A stretch of 64,000 bases of DNA from Caldifarciminota bacterium UBA6260 (GCA_002441125.1 DJVI01000028.1:40286-104285); one strand, 5' to 3'; counted from the stretch's first letter, positions 24,999 through 35,267 are shown. Made by a program: numbers and translations. Notes: generated from the sequence alone by a model not told the origin.

Positions 24999-25754
24999 CT
25001 AAATTAAACTTTTATCAACTATCTCTATTATCTTTTTAAATTTATCACATTTCAACGATGCACCACCTACTAAAACACCGTCAACATCATCTTCTCTGAA
25101 AAGATCTTTTACATTCTCTTCGTTGACACTTCCACCATACAATATGGAAATATCAAAAGCTATATTCTTCCCAAATAAAGAAGAAAGTTGCTCTCTTATA
25201 AAAGAGTGCATCTCCTGTGCATCATAAGGTGTAGCATTTTTTCCTGTACCTATAGCCCACACAGGTTCATAAGCAATTATAATGTTTTTGAAATTATTTT
25301 CAATACCCCCAAGAGAGATTTTTAATTGGTTCTCTACAACGAATTTTTGTTTGTTTAAACTCCTTTCTTCCTCTTTTTCTCCAACGCAAAGTATCGGTTT
25401 AATATTTGTTGAAAGTATCTTTTTGATCTTCAAAGATACCAATTCATCACTTTCTTTAAATATGTTTCTCCTTTCAGAATGACCTAATATAACATATTCA
25501 CATCCAAACTCTTCAAGAAATCTACAAGAGATTTCACCGGTGAAAGCACCTTTATCCTCATAGAAAACATTCTGGGCACCAACTTTTATTTTACTATCTT
25601 TTAAAATCTCCCGATATCTTTGAAGATGAGTGAAAGGTGGGAAAACTATAACCTCCAAATCATTTTTAACATATTTTGAAAAATCTTTTAAAGGAAGAAT
25701 ATCATCTATAAGATTCATCTTCCAATTTCCGGCAACATAAACCTTTCTCATCAA
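24999..25754 (-). CDS. tpiA: Triosephosphate isomerase
   Basis: 251 aa. AGNWKMNL (substrate Lys), LGHSERR (electrophilic His), AYEPVWAIGTG (catalytic Glu and the flexible loop) and LYGGSV (phosphate site). It interconverts DHAP and GAP. The ATG overlaps the pgk stop; one of a gap-pgk-tpiA glycolytic trio. Confidence 0.98.
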   Translation of the reverse strand: MMRKVYVAGNWKMNLIDDILPLKDFSKYVKNDLEVIVFPPFTHLQRYREILKDSKIKVGAQNVFYEDKGAFTGEISCRFLEEFGCEYVILGHSERRNIFKESDELVSLKIKKILSTNIKPILCVGEKEEERSLNKQKFVVENQLKISLGGIENNFKNIIIAYEPVWAIGTGKNATPYDAQEMHSFIREQLSSLFGKNIAFDISILYGGSVNEENVKDLFREDDVDGVLVGGASLKCDKFKKIIEIVDKSLI

Positions 25755-26944
25755 TCCTCCTCTAAAACTTTTATCCCAGGCATTTCAACTCCACCTAAAA
25801 ACTCAAGCATAGCACCTCCACCTGTAGAGATGAATGAGAAAGAAGAGAACAGGTTAAGTTTATCTATAGCCAGCAAACTATCACCTCCACCAGCAACTGT
25901 AAATGCACCTTTTTTTGTTTCCTCAGATATAGATCTCCCTATTTCAAGTGTTCCATTTTCAAAAAGAGGATTTTCAAAATAACCCATGGGGCCATTCCAG
26001 ACTATAGTTTTTGCATCTTTCAAAGCTGCCTTAAATATTTCAATCGAGAGTGGGCCTATATCAAGTCCCAAGTCATCATCTTTAAAGGATTCTCTCTTCT
26101 CAATTCTTTTTCCATTACCTTCAAGATTTTTTGCAACAACGAAATCCAAAGGTAAAAGTATGTTAACCATCTTTTCATTAGCCATCTTGAAAATCTTTTT
26201 GCATTCATCTATCATATCATCCTCAACTAAAGATTTCCCAACAGAAAAACCTTGCGATTTCAAAAAAGTGAAAGATAATGCTCCACCTATTATTATTGTT
26301 GATGCGTTGTTCATAATGTTATCAATAATTGTCAGTTTGGTTGAAACTTTTGAACCACCGACAACAAAAACATAAGGTTTTGTTGGGTTCTCATTCAACT
26401 TCGAAAGGTTCTCTATCTCTTTGGAAAGTAGTAGACCTGCGCATTTTTCTTTCATCTTCAAAGGTAGATGGTAAATAGATGCCTCTTTTCTATGTGAAAC
26501 TGCGAAACCATCGTTCACATAAATATCACCAAAAGAGGATAGTTTATTTACATAAATTTCCTCACCCTCTTTCTCCCCTTTGTAAAATCTCACATTTTCA
26601 AACATAACAAGAGAAGGGTAAGGCAAAGAATCTATCTTCTCTTTAACTCCATCTTTATAAAAATCATCTATGAAAAGAACTTCCATCTTTAAAAGTTTTT
26701 CAAGTTCCTCTTTTACAGGGAGAAGTGAAAACTCTTTATCTAATCCTTTAGGTCTGCCAAGATGTGAGAGAATAATTATTTTCGCTCCATTTCCAATAAG
26801 ATATTTCAATGTTGGCAAACTCTCAACGATCCTTTTGTTCTCCAAAACTTTTCCATTTTCAATTGGAACATTGTAATCAACTCTTATTAGTACATTTTTC
26901 TTTTTGACATCTATTTGATCTATCCTTTTAAATCTCATAATCAC
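25751..26944 (-). CDS. pgk: Phosphoglycerate kinase
   Basis: 397 aa. RVDYNVPIENGKV at the N-terminus, SHLGRPKG, FENVRFYKGEK, VGGSKVSTK and WNGPMGYFE, with nucleotide-binding TGGGAMLE at the C-terminus. It is of normal length and makes ATP from 1,3-bisphosphoglycerate. It overlaps gap by ATGA. Confidence 0.98.
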   Translation of the reverse strand: MIMRFKRIDQIDVKKKNVLIRVDYNVPIENGKVLENKRIVESLPTLKYLIGNGAKIIILSHLGRPKGLDKEFSLLPVKEELEKLLKMEVLFIDDFYKDGVKEKIDSLPYPSLVMFENVRFYKGEKEGEEIYVNKLSSFGDIYVNDGFAVSHRKEASIYHLPLKMKEKCAGLLLSKEIENLSKLNENPTKPYVFVVGGSKVSTKLTIIDNIMNNASTIIIGGALSFTFLKSQGFSVGKSLVEDDMIDECKKIFKMANEKMVNILLPLDFVVAKNLEGNGKRIEKRESFKDDDLGLDIGPLSIEIFKAALKDAKTIVWNGPMGYFENPLFENGTLEIGRSISEETKKGAFTVAGGGDSLLAIDKLNLFSSFSFISTGGGAMLEFLGGVEMPGIKVLEED

Positions 26945-27942
26945 CTCATTATGTATTCTGTTAAATCAACAACCCTACATGAGTATCCCATCTCATTGTC
27001 ATACCAAGAGAAAACTTTTACAAGGTTCCCTTTTACGAATGTTGATGGAGCATCAAATATTGAAGAGTAAGTAGAGCCCAAAAAATCTGTTGAAACTAAT
27101 GGAAGATCATTGTATTTTAAATATTTTTTCATCTTTTCACTCTCTGAGTATTTTTTGAAAATTGAGTTTACCTCTTCAACTGAGGTTTTCTTTTCAGTTA
27201 TGACCGAAAGATCAACTATGGACACATCCGCAGTGGGAACTCTTATTGAAATACCATCCATCTTTCCTTCAACTTCAGGTATAACAAGTCCTAAAGCTTT
27301 TGCAGCACCTGTTGAAGTCGGTATCATAGAAAGCATAGCAGCTCTCGCTCTCCTTAAATCTTTATGTGGCAGGTCAAGAATCCTCTGATCGTTAGTGTAA
27401 GCATGAACAGTTGTCATCAATCCATTAACTATTCCAAAATTTTCAAGTATAATTTTTACAAGAGGTGCAAGACAGTTTGTTGTGCATGAAGCGTTTGATA
27501 CAATCTGATGTTTATTTTTATCGTAAACTTCTTCGTTTACCCCAAGAACTATGGTAGCATCCACCTTATCTTTTGCTGGGGCGGTAATAATAACCTTTTT
27601 AGCACCATTTTTTATATGTTTTAAAGCATCATCCTTTTTTGTAAACAGACCTGTTGCCTCAATAACAACATCAACCCCAAGATCCCCCCATTTTAAATTT
27701 TCCGGATTCTTTTCTGAAAAGATTTTTATCTTTTTGTTATCAACTATGATGTTTTCATCATCAAAGGTAACATCTTTATCATAGATCCCATGAACAGAAT
27801 CGTACTTCAAAAGATGGGCTAATGTTTTTGCATCCGTTATGTCGTTGATAGCAACTATATCAAGACCTTCCCTTTTCAGTGCGATCCTTGTGAACAATCT
27901 TCCAATCCTACCGAAACCATTTATACCTATTCTAATGGACAT
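26941..27942 (-). CDS. gap: Glyceraldehyde-3-phosphate dehydrogenase
   Basis: 333 aa. GINGFGRIGRL binds NAD; SNASCTTNCLAPL holds the catalytic Cys; WYDNEMGYSCR is the C-terminal signature. Residue 34 region VAINDITD has Asp, which favours NAD over NADP. First gene of the glycolytic trio, 15 bases after rng, with GGAGG upstream. Confidence 0.98.
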   Translation of the reverse strand: MSIRIGINGFGRIGRLFTRIALKREGLDIVAINDITDAKTLAHLLKYDSVHGIYDKDVTFDDENIIVDNKKIKIFSEKNPENLKWGDLGVDVVIEATGLFTKKDDALKHIKNGAKKVIITAPAKDKVDATIVLGVNEEVYDKNKHQIVSNASCTTNCLAPLVKIILENFGIVNGLMTTVHAYTNDQRILDLPHKDLRRARAAMLSMIPTSTGAAKALGLVIPEVEGKMDGISIRVPTADVSIVDLSVITEKKTSVEEVNSIFKKYSESEKMKKYLKYNDLPLVSTDFLGSTYSSIFDAPSTFVKGNLVKVFSWYDNEMGYSCRVVDLTEYIMR

Positions 27943-27957
27943 AATACCTCCTATTTT

Positions 27958-29448
27958 TTAAAATACATAAGCGATTTTTTCAAGTTTATTCAAAGAGTAT
28001 ATTTCAAATCCTGTTTTTGAAAATTCTATCTTTTCAATCTTAATGTTAACTTTATAATCTTTCATCAAACTTTCGAAATACTTGTAAAGATCTTTTTCAA
28101 TAACTTCAGATAATTCTTTATTACAGTTTATAACAAGTGTATCGTTTGAGTAATTTTTTATATTCTCTTTTATCCATCTTATAAGTTTCATACCTAAGAA
28201 TATCGGCTTTGCAGTATAACCTCTTCCATCACAACATTCACATTTTTCAACAAAATTCATCGTAACAGATGGACCTATCTTTTTTCTTGTCATCTCAACT
28301 AAACCGAACTGTGAGAGTTTCAAAGTTTTCGTTGTTGAACGATCATTTTTCAAACATTTTTTTAGGTAGTTAAAAACCTCTTTCCTCGATTGTTCATCCT
28401 CCATATCAATAAAATCGATAACTATGAGACCTCCTATATCCCTTAACCTTAACTGTCTTGCTATCTCTTCAGCAGCCATAAGATTTATATCTTTCACAAG
28501 ATTAACATCATCCCTGCTTTTAGATATCTTTCCGGAGTTCACATCTATTGCTGTTAAAGCTTCGGTTGTCTCAATAACTATGGAGACTCCACCTTTAAGA
28601 TAAACTTCAGGTTTTGTCATCTTATCTATCTCTTTATCTATATCAAAATAGGCAAGCATCGGTATTTTGAATTTGTAAAGGTTAACCTTATTTTTCAGGA
28701 TAGGGTTGAAAAAAGTTAAATAGTTTGTTACCTCATTGAAAATCTCCCTCGTATCAATATAAATAGCATCAAGGTTTCTTTTCATAAGGTTTCTTATAGT
28801 TTTTATAACGAGTGAGGATTCCCTGTAAAGTAATGTAGGGGATTTCTTTTTATCAATATTTTTTACAATCTTGTCCCATATTTTTAGAAGTTCATAAAAT
28901 TCTTTTTTCAAAAGAGAAGGTTTCGCATCAATAGCTGCAGTCCTAACTATAACTCCCATATCTGAGGATAAAAAAGAGTATATGAAAGATTTTACAGATG
29001 ATTTGAAATCTCTATCTTTTATCTGTTTTGAAACACCAACGAAATGGACGAAGGGAACAAGTATAAGATAGTTACCTGCTATTGAAATATAAGATGTCAG
29101 TTTAGCACCTTTCGCATTGATCTCATCCCTGACAACCTGAACAAGTATCTCATCACCCTCCTTTATCTCCATGTAATTTTCAATATCCTCATCTATCTCT
29201 CCAAAATATTCAAATTTCACCTTTCCATCCGGAGTGTTCAAAGGAAGGAAAGCTTTTTTCTTCTCTCCTATATCAACAAAGGCTGCCTGTATACCTCCAG
29301 CGATATGCTCTATCCTCGCCTTGTATATATTACCTACAAGAGAACTTTTCGTTGTATCATCAACAGATATTTCGACGAGTTTTGAGTCCTCTTTTAATGC
29401 TATAATTATACTGTTTTCCAACTTAGAAATAAAAAGTTCATTCATCAA
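27958..29448 (-). CDS. rng: Ribonuclease G
   Basis: 496 aa. S1 domain ~35-125 (GNIYKARIEHIAGGIQAAFV), catalytic domain with TAIDVNSGK and VIDFIDMED, whose Asp residues bind magnesium, and a zinc-link CECCDGRG that joins dimers. It lacks the long disordered RNase E tail, hence RNase G. It processes rRNA and degrades mRNA. It overlaps the radical SAM gene by ATGA. Confidence 0.96.
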   Translation of the reverse strand: MMNELFISKLENSIIIALKEDSKLVEISVDDTTKSSLVGNIYKARIEHIAGGIQAAFVDIGEKKKAFLPLNTPDGKVKFEYFGEIDEDIENYMEIKEGDEILVQVVRDEINAKGAKLTSYISIAGNYLILVPFVHFVGVSKQIKDRDFKSSVKSFIYSFLSSDMGVIVRTAAIDAKPSLLKKEFYELLKIWDKIVKNIDKKKSPTLLYRESSLVIKTIRNLMKRNLDAIYIDTREIFNEVTNYLTFFNPILKNKVNLYKFKIPMLAYFDIDKEIDKMTKPEVYLKGGVSIVIETTEALTAIDVNSGKISKSRDDVNLVKDINLMAAEEIARQLRLRDIGGLIVIDFIDMEDEQSRKEVFNYLKKCLKNDRSTTKTLKLSQFGLVEMTRKKIGPSVTMNFVEKCECCDGRGYTAKPIFLGMKLIRWIKENIKNYSNDTLVINCNKELSEVIEKDLYKYFESLMKDYKVNIKIEKIEFSKTGFEIYSLNKLEKIAYVF

Positions 29449-31925
29449 ATAACCTCTATAACCTTTCCATTTTCAACTATGAAAAATTTTTCTCTATAAA
29501 CGGAGACATCTTTTAGCTCCTCTATACAAAGAACTTTTCTATACAATTCTTCGAATTTAATATTACCATCTTTTCCCAAAATCAAAACAACTTTAACATA
29601 ACCTTTTCCAACTTCTATTATATCAACATATTTTCTAATATCAACTTCCTCTTCCTTTTGGTTTATATTCCTAACCACCTTAAACTTTTCACTATCAAGA
29701 AAATTCTTTATACATTCTACATTTTCCTTCCCAACATCAAATTCGAAAACCATCTTTGCTCTGTTCACTCTGGATATTATAGAATCCTTTTCACTTAAAA
29801 GTTCCTTAGCGTAAAAAAATCTTATCCCTTCAGGGAAAGATGAGTTTAAAGTATCTAAAATATTTTGAACGAATAAACCTTCAAGATAAACTTCAACCAT
29901 CTCCATCTGTGAATAAACGAAAACAGGTTTTGGGAATCCCAAATTCATCTTAATTCTGGGATTGAAACCCTGTGTATAGATGAAAGGGAGTTTAGATCTT
30001 CTGAAACCTGTGTTCAAAATATTTATCATAGTAAGATGTGATAAATACTGTAAATTCTGATCAACAGAGTATAACAAAAGTATCTTTGTTTTTTTTATCA
30101 GAGGGTTTATCAATTTTTTCTGTTTCCTTCTAACAAAATCGTTCACACTTGAAAACTGTTCCACATTATTTTTTATAAGCTCCCCAGCTATATCTCCCTT
30201 ACAGGCAGAACAACCTGTACAACTATCCCTTCTGCAATCTTCAGTAAAAATCTCTTTCTGTGATGCCAAAAATTCCTTTTCAAGATAACTTTTTGAAACT
30301 TTGCAATTTATAAAATCCCATGGTAGAGGTTCATCTATTGCTCTTTCCCTTAGATAATCTTTAAGTTCTATACCCAAATCTTTTGCAACCTCTTCCCACT
30401 TTTTAAAATCAAAAAATTCACTCCATTCATCAAGTCTGCATCCCTTTTTATAAGCGTTAAAAACAAGATTGTTAAGTTTTTCGTCTCCCCTTGCAAAAAC
30501 TCCCTCAAGAAAAGATATATCAGGATCCCTGTATGTTATAGATACATTTTTACTTTTAACACCATCAACTATTCTTTCTATCTTCCTTTTAGTTGTATCA
30601 ATATCATCCTGCTTTACCCACTGGAAAGGAGTGAAAGGTCTCGCTACAAATGGAGAAAATGAAACATTCAAAACAATATCTTTGAATCTTCTACCAAGTT
30701 CGTTTAAAAGTTTTACAGTTTCATCTAAATCACTTTCATCTTCATATGGAAGTCCAACCATAAAATATAATTTAACATGTTTCCAGCCGAGTTTTTTCCC
30801 TCTCTCTATAGTTTCAAAAATTTCCTCTGTGGAAATATTTTTATTTATTACTTTTTTCAATCTTTCAGAACCTGTTTCCACAGCTATTGTTAAACCTGAT
30901 TTCCTTATATCAGATATTTCTGTTAAAAGATCACTTTTAATTTCTCCTATTCTTAAAGATGGTAAAGATATTGATATCTTGTTTTTGGAAAGGTTTTTGT
31001 TCAGACTCTTCAAAAGAGGAAAAAGTTCCCTGTAATCTGTCGCTGAAAGGGATAGAAGGGTTACCTCATCGTAGCCGGTATTTTTTACAATCTCTGTACA
31101 ATCTGAAACAACTATCTCTTTTTTCTTTTCTCTTAAAGGTCTATAAATATAACCTGCTTGACAGAATCTACAACCTCTCGTGCATCCTCTGCTTATTTCA
31201 ACAACATCCCTTTCGTAAACTGTTCTTGCTATTGGGACTAAAGGTTTTTGAATACTTTTTCTTTCAAAAAAATTTTCGTCAACTTTTTGGAAAACATCCT
31301 TATTTTTACCTGAAAGTTGTGGAATGTATGTATAATCGAGTTGATCAAAAAGTTGAAGTGCCTGATATCTTGTTATCTCTCCCCATTTCAACTTTCTCAT
31401 TATTAAAACAATATCCTCAACCATACCTTCACTTTCACCTATAAAGAAAACATCTATAAAATCTTTTATTGGAAGAGGATTGTAAGTTACAGTTCCACCA
31501 GCAATAACTATTGGAGAGTTTTCATCTCTATCTTTTGAAAATAAAGGTATCCGACCAAGTTCAAGTATCTGAAGGATATTTGTGAAAGTTAATTCGTATT
31601 CAACTGTAAAACCAACAAGATCGAATTCTTTAAGTGGTGTTCCAGTTTCAAGTGAAAGAAGAGGTATTTGGTCCTTTCTTAAAAATTCCTCCATATCATT
31701 TTCAACAGCGTAAACTCTTTCTGCGTAAACATCATCGTAAGAGTTGAAATAATGGTAATTCAGAAGGTGCCCATATGATGACATCCCAATAGAGTAAAGA
31801 TCAGGGAAAGAAAGAAGAACCCTGATTTTATTTTCACCATCCTTTTTAATAACATTGAATTCATTTCCTATGTACTGTAAAGGATTTTTAACCTTTCTTA
31901 ATAAACTATCAGGATATTTCTTCAT
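29445..31925 (-). CDS. Radical SAM protein fused to DUF2344
   Basis: 826 aa, two families in one chain: a TIGR03960-type radical SAM protein with an N-terminal cobalamin-binding-like region (~30-230), the CX3CX2C site CTRGCRFCQAGY (~245), a C-terminal Cys cluster (SCTGCSACKG near 560), and DUF2344/TIGR03936 (~610-826; LQYLSHLTMINIL, TQGFNPRIKMNLGFP). The fusion is known in many bacteria and usually stands next to rng and sometimes rplU/rpmA, as here. A role in tRNA or rRNA modification is suspected, not shown. Confidence 0.93.
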   Translation of the reverse strand: MKKYPDSLLRKVKNPLQYIGNEFNVIKKDGENKIRVLLSFPDLYSIGMSSYGHLLNYHYFNSYDDVYAERVYAVENDMEEFLRKDQIPLLSLETGTPLKEFDLVGFTVEYELTFTNILQILELGRIPLFSKDRDENSPIVIAGGTVTYNPLPIKDFIDVFFIGESEGMVEDIVLIMRKLKWGEITRYQALQLFDQLDYTYIPQLSGKNKDVFQKVDENFFERKSIQKPLVPIARTVYERDVVEISRGCTRGCRFCQAGYIYRPLREKKKEIVVSDCTEIVKNTGYDEVTLLSLSATDYRELFPLLKSLNKNLSKNKISISLPSLRIGEIKSDLLTEISDIRKSGLTIAVETGSERLKKVINKNISTEEIFETIERGKKLGWKHVKLYFMVGLPYEDESDLDETVKLLNELGRRFKDIVLNVSFSPFVARPFTPFQWVKQDDIDTTKRKIERIVDGVKSKNVSITYRDPDISFLEGVFARGDEKLNNLVFNAYKKGCRLDEWSEFFDFKKWEEVAKDLGIELKDYLRERAIDEPLPWDFINCKVSKSYLEKEFLASQKEIFTEDCRRDSCTGCSACKGDIAGELIKNNVEQFSSVNDFVRRKQKKLINPLIKKTKILLLYSVDQNLQYLSHLTMINILNTGFRRSKLPFIYTQGFNPRIKMNLGFPKPVFVYSQMEMVEVYLEGLFVQNILDTLNSSFPEGIRFFYAKELLSEKDSIISRVNRAKMVFEFDVGKENVECIKNFLDSEKFKVVRNINQKEEEVDIRKYVDIIEVGKGYVKVVLILGKDGNIKFEELYRKVLCIEELKDVSVYREKFFIVENGKVIEVI

Positions 31926-32793
31926 CTGTTATAATCTTGTAAATTTTTTTATAGATCTGTGAAGTCTTTTGAACTATCTCATCTGAAAGTTGTGGTGGCT
32001 GAGACTTCCTGTCCCAATCTGTTGAAAGTAGATAGTTTCTTATAAGCTGTTTATCGAATGGTTCCTGCTTCTTTCCAGCCTGATAAGTTTCCGTTGACCA
32101 GAATCTCGAAGAATCTGGTGTGAAGATCTCATCTATGAGCAGAAGATTACCTTCAATCAAACCGAATTCAAATTTTGTATCAGCCAAAATTATATTTTTT
32201 TCTTGAAGGAATTCTGAACCGAACCTGTAAAGTTGTAAAGAAACATCTTTAATCTTATTTGCAAGTTCATCACCAAGTTTTTCTCTCATATAGTCGAAAG
32301 AAACTGTTTCATCATGCCCTTTCTCTGCTTTTGTTGTTGGTGTAAAAAGTGGTTCATCAAACTTTTCAGATTCAACATAACCACCCCTGATATAATTACC
32401 ACCAACAGTTTGAGTTTTCAAATATTCACTCCAAGCGCTACCTGTTATATAACCTCTTACAATACACTCGAAAGGTATAGGTTTCGCTTTCTTAACAACC
32501 ATGAATCTATCTTTTAGAAAATCATACTTTTTTAAATCTTTAGGCAAAGCATCAAAATCATCGTAAAGAAAATGGTTTGGTACAATATTTTTAGTTAAAT
32601 CAAAAAAGAATTTGGATATTTTGTTCAAAACTTTTCCTTTTGAATCTATACCATTTTCAAGAACATAATCGAATGCTGATATTCTGTCTGTTGTAACTAT
32701 CAAGAGTTTATCATCTTCAAATTCGTAAATGTCTCTAACTTTTCCCTTTGAAATCATCCTTAATTCTTTTATGTTTGTTTCCTTTACTACCAT
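31909..32793 (-). CDS. purC: SAICAR synthetase
   Basis: 294 aa, the longer form similar to yeast Ade1. SKGKVRDIYEFEDD, TDRISAFDYVL, PFECIVRGYITGSAW and LIDEIFTPDSSRFW are diagnostic. Purine synthesis step 7. The chosen ATG has GGAG six bases upstream and lies inside nrdR, giving a 59-base overlap; an internal ATG at 32757 would shorten it but has no good ribosome site. Confidence 0.96.
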   Translation of the reverse strand: MVVKETNIKELRMISKGKVRDIYEFEDDKLLIVTTDRISAFDYVLENGIDSKGKVLNKISKFFFDLTKNIVPNHFLYDDFDALPKDLKKYDFLKDRFMVVKKAKPIPFECIVRGYITGSAWSEYLKTQTVGGNYIRGGYVESEKFDEPLFTPTTKAEKGHDETVSFDYMREKLGDELANKIKDVSLQLYRFGSEFLQEKNIILADTKFEFGLIEGNLLLIDEIFTPDSSRFWSTETYQAGKKQEPFDKQLIRNYLLSTDWDRKSQPPQLSDEIVQKTSQIYKKIYKIITDEEIS

Positions 32794-33253
32794 TTTTTTC
32801 TCCTTTATTCAAAAGTGAATTTAATTCATCTATAAACTCGTTCATATCTTTGAACTGCCTGTAAACGGATGCGAACCTTACATAGGAAATCTCATCAACC
32901 TCTTTTAAATGTTCCATAACAATCTCTCCGATAACCTTTGACTCAACCTCATCAGATTCTTTTGCAAAAAGTTTTCTTTCAACATCTTCAACTATTCTGT
33001 TTATTATTTCATTCGAGACAGGCCTTTTCCTACAAGCTGTTCTTATACCTTCAATAAGTTTATCCCTCGCATAAGGTTCCCTTCTACCATCCCTTTTTAT
33101 AACAAGGAGAGGTGTTTTTTCAACATACTCATATGTTGTGAACCTTTTTTTACATTGAAGGCACTCTCTTCTTCTTCTAACACTTTGCCCATCTTTACTT
33201 GCCCTCGAATCTATAACTCTATTTTCTTCAAAACCACAGTATGGACATTTCAT
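32735..33253 (-). CDS. nrdR: Transcriptional repressor NrdR
   Basis: 172 aa. N-terminal zinc ribbon (MKCPYCGFEENRV, CLQCKKRFTTYE), then an ATP-cone domain ~50-140 (VIKRDGRREPYARDKL). It represses ribonucleotide reductase genes in response to dATP/ATP. It is about 20 residues longer than usual at the C-terminus; that basic extension lies where purC begins. No NrdR target gene is in the window. Confidence 0.96.
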   Translation of the reverse strand: MKCPYCGFEENRVIDSRASKDGQSVRRRRECLQCKKRFTTYEYVEKTPLLVIKRDGRREPYARDKLIEGIRTACRKRPVSNEIINRIVEDVERKLFAKESDEVESKVIGEIVMEHLKEVDEISYVRFASVYRQFKDMNEFIDELNSLLNKGEKNGSKGNKHKRIKDDFKGKS

Positions 33254-33735
33254 ATCTTTTTCATCTTTTTTGATGCGTCAAGGATTATCGTGTTTGAACA
33301 ACTAACCAAATTCCCATTTTCATCTTTCCCATAATATGTCTCATAAATCCTTGCTAAAGGGTAATTACCTGTTGTGAAAAGTGCATTTTCTTCTTTTATG
33401 TAACTACCACCTTCAACATTTAAAGTTCCAAACCAATTTCTGACTTCACTTTCATCATAGTAATAGGTTTCTATTATGTTACCATTAACTATAATCTGTC
33501 CATAACAACAACATCCATTTGGTCCATAGTTTCCGAGAGCCACAGAAATGTTATTCTTTTCTCTTATAATTACATCAGAGTAAAAGGACCAACCATTGTT
33601 GGCATCATAATAAGCATCTGTAACAGGATTTGGATTAAAGGTAAGTTCAAGTTCAGCAATTTTAGGCACAGGAAGTAAGACACAGGATGAAAAAAATAAA
33701 ACAAATAATACCAATAAAAACAGGGATTTTTTCAT
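33250..33735 (-). CDS. Hypothetical lipoprotein
   Basis: 161 aa. Signal peptide with a lipobox-like FFSSC (Cys18). The mature part includes NGCCCYGQIIVNG, with three adjacent Cys, and otherwise beta-type sequence. No family recognised. A GGAG ribosome site lies just beyond the terminator of the aldehyde dehydrogenase; it is first in the 33.7-17.4 kb run and its own promoter was not identified. Confidence 0.7.
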   Translation of the reverse strand: MKKSLFLLVLFVLFFSSCVLLPVPKIAELELTFNPNPVTDAYYDANNGWSFYSDVIIREKNNISVALGNYGPNGCCCYGQIIVNGNIIETYYYDESEVRNWFGTLNVEGGSYIKEENALFTTGNYPLARIYETYYGKDENGNLVSCSNTIILDASKKMKKI

Positions 33736-33746
33736 AACTCTCCTTT

Positions 33747-33772
33747 TATAAAAAGGGGGAAAATCCCCCTTT
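33747..33772 (-). terminator. Intrinsic terminator after the aldehyde dehydrogenase
   Basis: The stem AAAGGGGGA / TCCCCCTTT, nine pairs with a three-base loop, is followed on the minus strand by TTTTTATA. The stop codon of the upstream gene lies in the ascending arm. This is the clearest terminator in the window and ends the 50.2-33.8 kb run. Confidence 0.9.
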
Positions 33773-35267
33773 ACTTTTCTATACTCACATCTATCTGTGC
33801 TTTCTGCAATTTACCTGAATAATCGATGTAAACAGTTTTCTGTTCTGTGAATATTTCATAAACTGTCCATCCACCCTCTCTATGTCCATTTCCTGTATTC
33901 TTTGTTCCTCCGAATGGCAGATGACATTCGGCACCTATAGTTGGGCCATTAACATAAGTTATTCCTGTATCTATATCTTCAACTGCTTTAAAAGCTAAAT
34001 TCACATTTTTAGTATAAATTGAACTTGAGAGTCCATACTCAACATCGTTTAAAACATCTATCGCTTCTTCAAAACTTTTTACCTTAATGACAGATAGGAC
34101 TGGGCCAAATATCTCTTCCTGCTCTATTCTCATTTTAGGTTTAACATCAACAAAAATAGTTGGTTTTACGAACCATCCATTTTTGCAAACACCTTCTTCA
34201 TACCTGTAACCACCTGTTACAAGTTTTGCTCCCTCTTCCTTTCCAATCTTTACATATTCCAAAATCTTTTTCATAGAAGCTTCATTGATTACCGGACCAA
34301 CATCAACACTCTCATCCCATGGATAGCCCAATTTCAAATCTTCAGTTCTTTTTACAAGTTTTTCGATGAAAAGGTCATGTATCTTTTCATGTAGGATCAA
34401 CCTTGATGTAGCTGTACATCTCTGTCCCGCTGTTCCAAAAGCACCGAAAAGAACACCATCAACAGCGAGATCAATATCAGCATCATCCATAACTATTTGA
34501 GCATTCTTTCCACCAAGCTCAAGAGAAACTCTTTTCAATGTCTTTCCACAAACTGATGCTATATGTCTTCCAATCTCAGATGAACCTGTAAAGGATACTA
34601 CACCAATATCTTTGTGCTCAAGTATTGCGTTACCAACAGCACTACCTGGACCGTGAACAAGGTTCACAACTCCCTTTGGAAATCCTGCCTCTTCCATTAT
34701 CTCAACAAGTTTGGTTGCAAGAGCAGGTGTATCAGATGCTGGTTTCAAAACAACAGTGTTCCCAGAAAGTAATGCGGGAAACATTTTCCATGTTGGTATC
34801 GCTATAGGGAAATTCCATGGAGTTATAAGACCTGCAACACCGATAGGTCTTAAAAATGTTATAGCAACTTTGTTTGGTAATTCTGATGGGGATGTTCTTC
34901 CAAAAAATCTTCTACCTTCACCGAAAGCGTAATAGGCTGTATCTATACCTTCCTGTGTATCACCTCTCGCTTCCTTCATAATCTTTCCCATCTCTTCGGT
35001 CATAAGTTTTGCTATCTCTTCTTTCCTTCTCACCATTATATCACCAACTTTACCGAGCAGTTCACCCCTTTTGGCTGCTGGGACCTTTCTCCAACTTTTA
35101 AACGCTTCCTTAGCAGCTTTAACTGCAAGGTCAACATCCTCTTTATTTGATTTTGGGAAAACACCTACTATTTTACTCCAATCGGCTGGCATTCTGCTTT
35201 CAAAAGTTTCTTTTGTAACAGAATCAACCCATTCACCGTTAATGTAATTCTTAAATTTTTGAGTCAT
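33771..35267 (-). CDS. NAD(P)-dependent aldehyde dehydrogenase
   Basis: 498 aa. Cofactor and catalytic motifs intact: LELGGKNAQI with the general-base Glu, GTAGQRCTATSR with the nucleophilic Cys, PTIGAECHLPFGG and EEIFGPVLSV. The C-terminal TVYIDYSGKLQKAQID pattern recurs in bacterial and archaeal ALDHs of uncertain substrate. With rocD elsewhere in the window, oxidation of glutamate semialdehyde is possible but speculative. GGAGG precedes the ATG by four bases. It is last in its run and precedes the terminator. Confidence 0.92.
   Translation of the reverse strand: MTQKFKNYINGEWVDSVTKETFESRMPADWSKIVGVFPKSNKEDVDLAVKAAKEAFKSWRKVPAAKRGELLGKVGDIMVRRKEEIAKLMTEEMGKIMKEARGDTQEGIDTAYYAFGEGRRFFGRTSPSELPNKVAITFLRPIGVAGLITPWNFPIAIPTWKMFPALLSGNTVVLKPASDTPALATKLVEIMEEAGFPKGVVNLVHGPGSAVGNAILEHKDIGVVSFTGSSEIGRHIASVCGKTLKRVSLELGGKNAQIVMDDADIDLAVDGVLFGAFGTAGQRCTATSRLILHEKIHDLFIEKLVKRTEDLKLGYPWDESVDVGPVINEASMKKILEYVKIGKEEGAKLVTGGYRYEEGVCKNGWFVKPTIFVDVKPKMRIEQEEIFGPVLSVIKVKSFEEAIDVLNDVEYGLSSSIYTKNVNLAFKAVEDIDTGITYVNGPTIGAECHLPFGGTKNTGNGHREGGWTVYEIFTEQKTVYIDYSGKLQKAQIDVSIEK

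Noticed and set aside
30469..31035. A 188-aa plus-strand frame opposite the radical SAM gene
   Set aside because: Shadow of a well-supported gene, Ser/Phe/Leu-rich as expected for the complement of this codon use.
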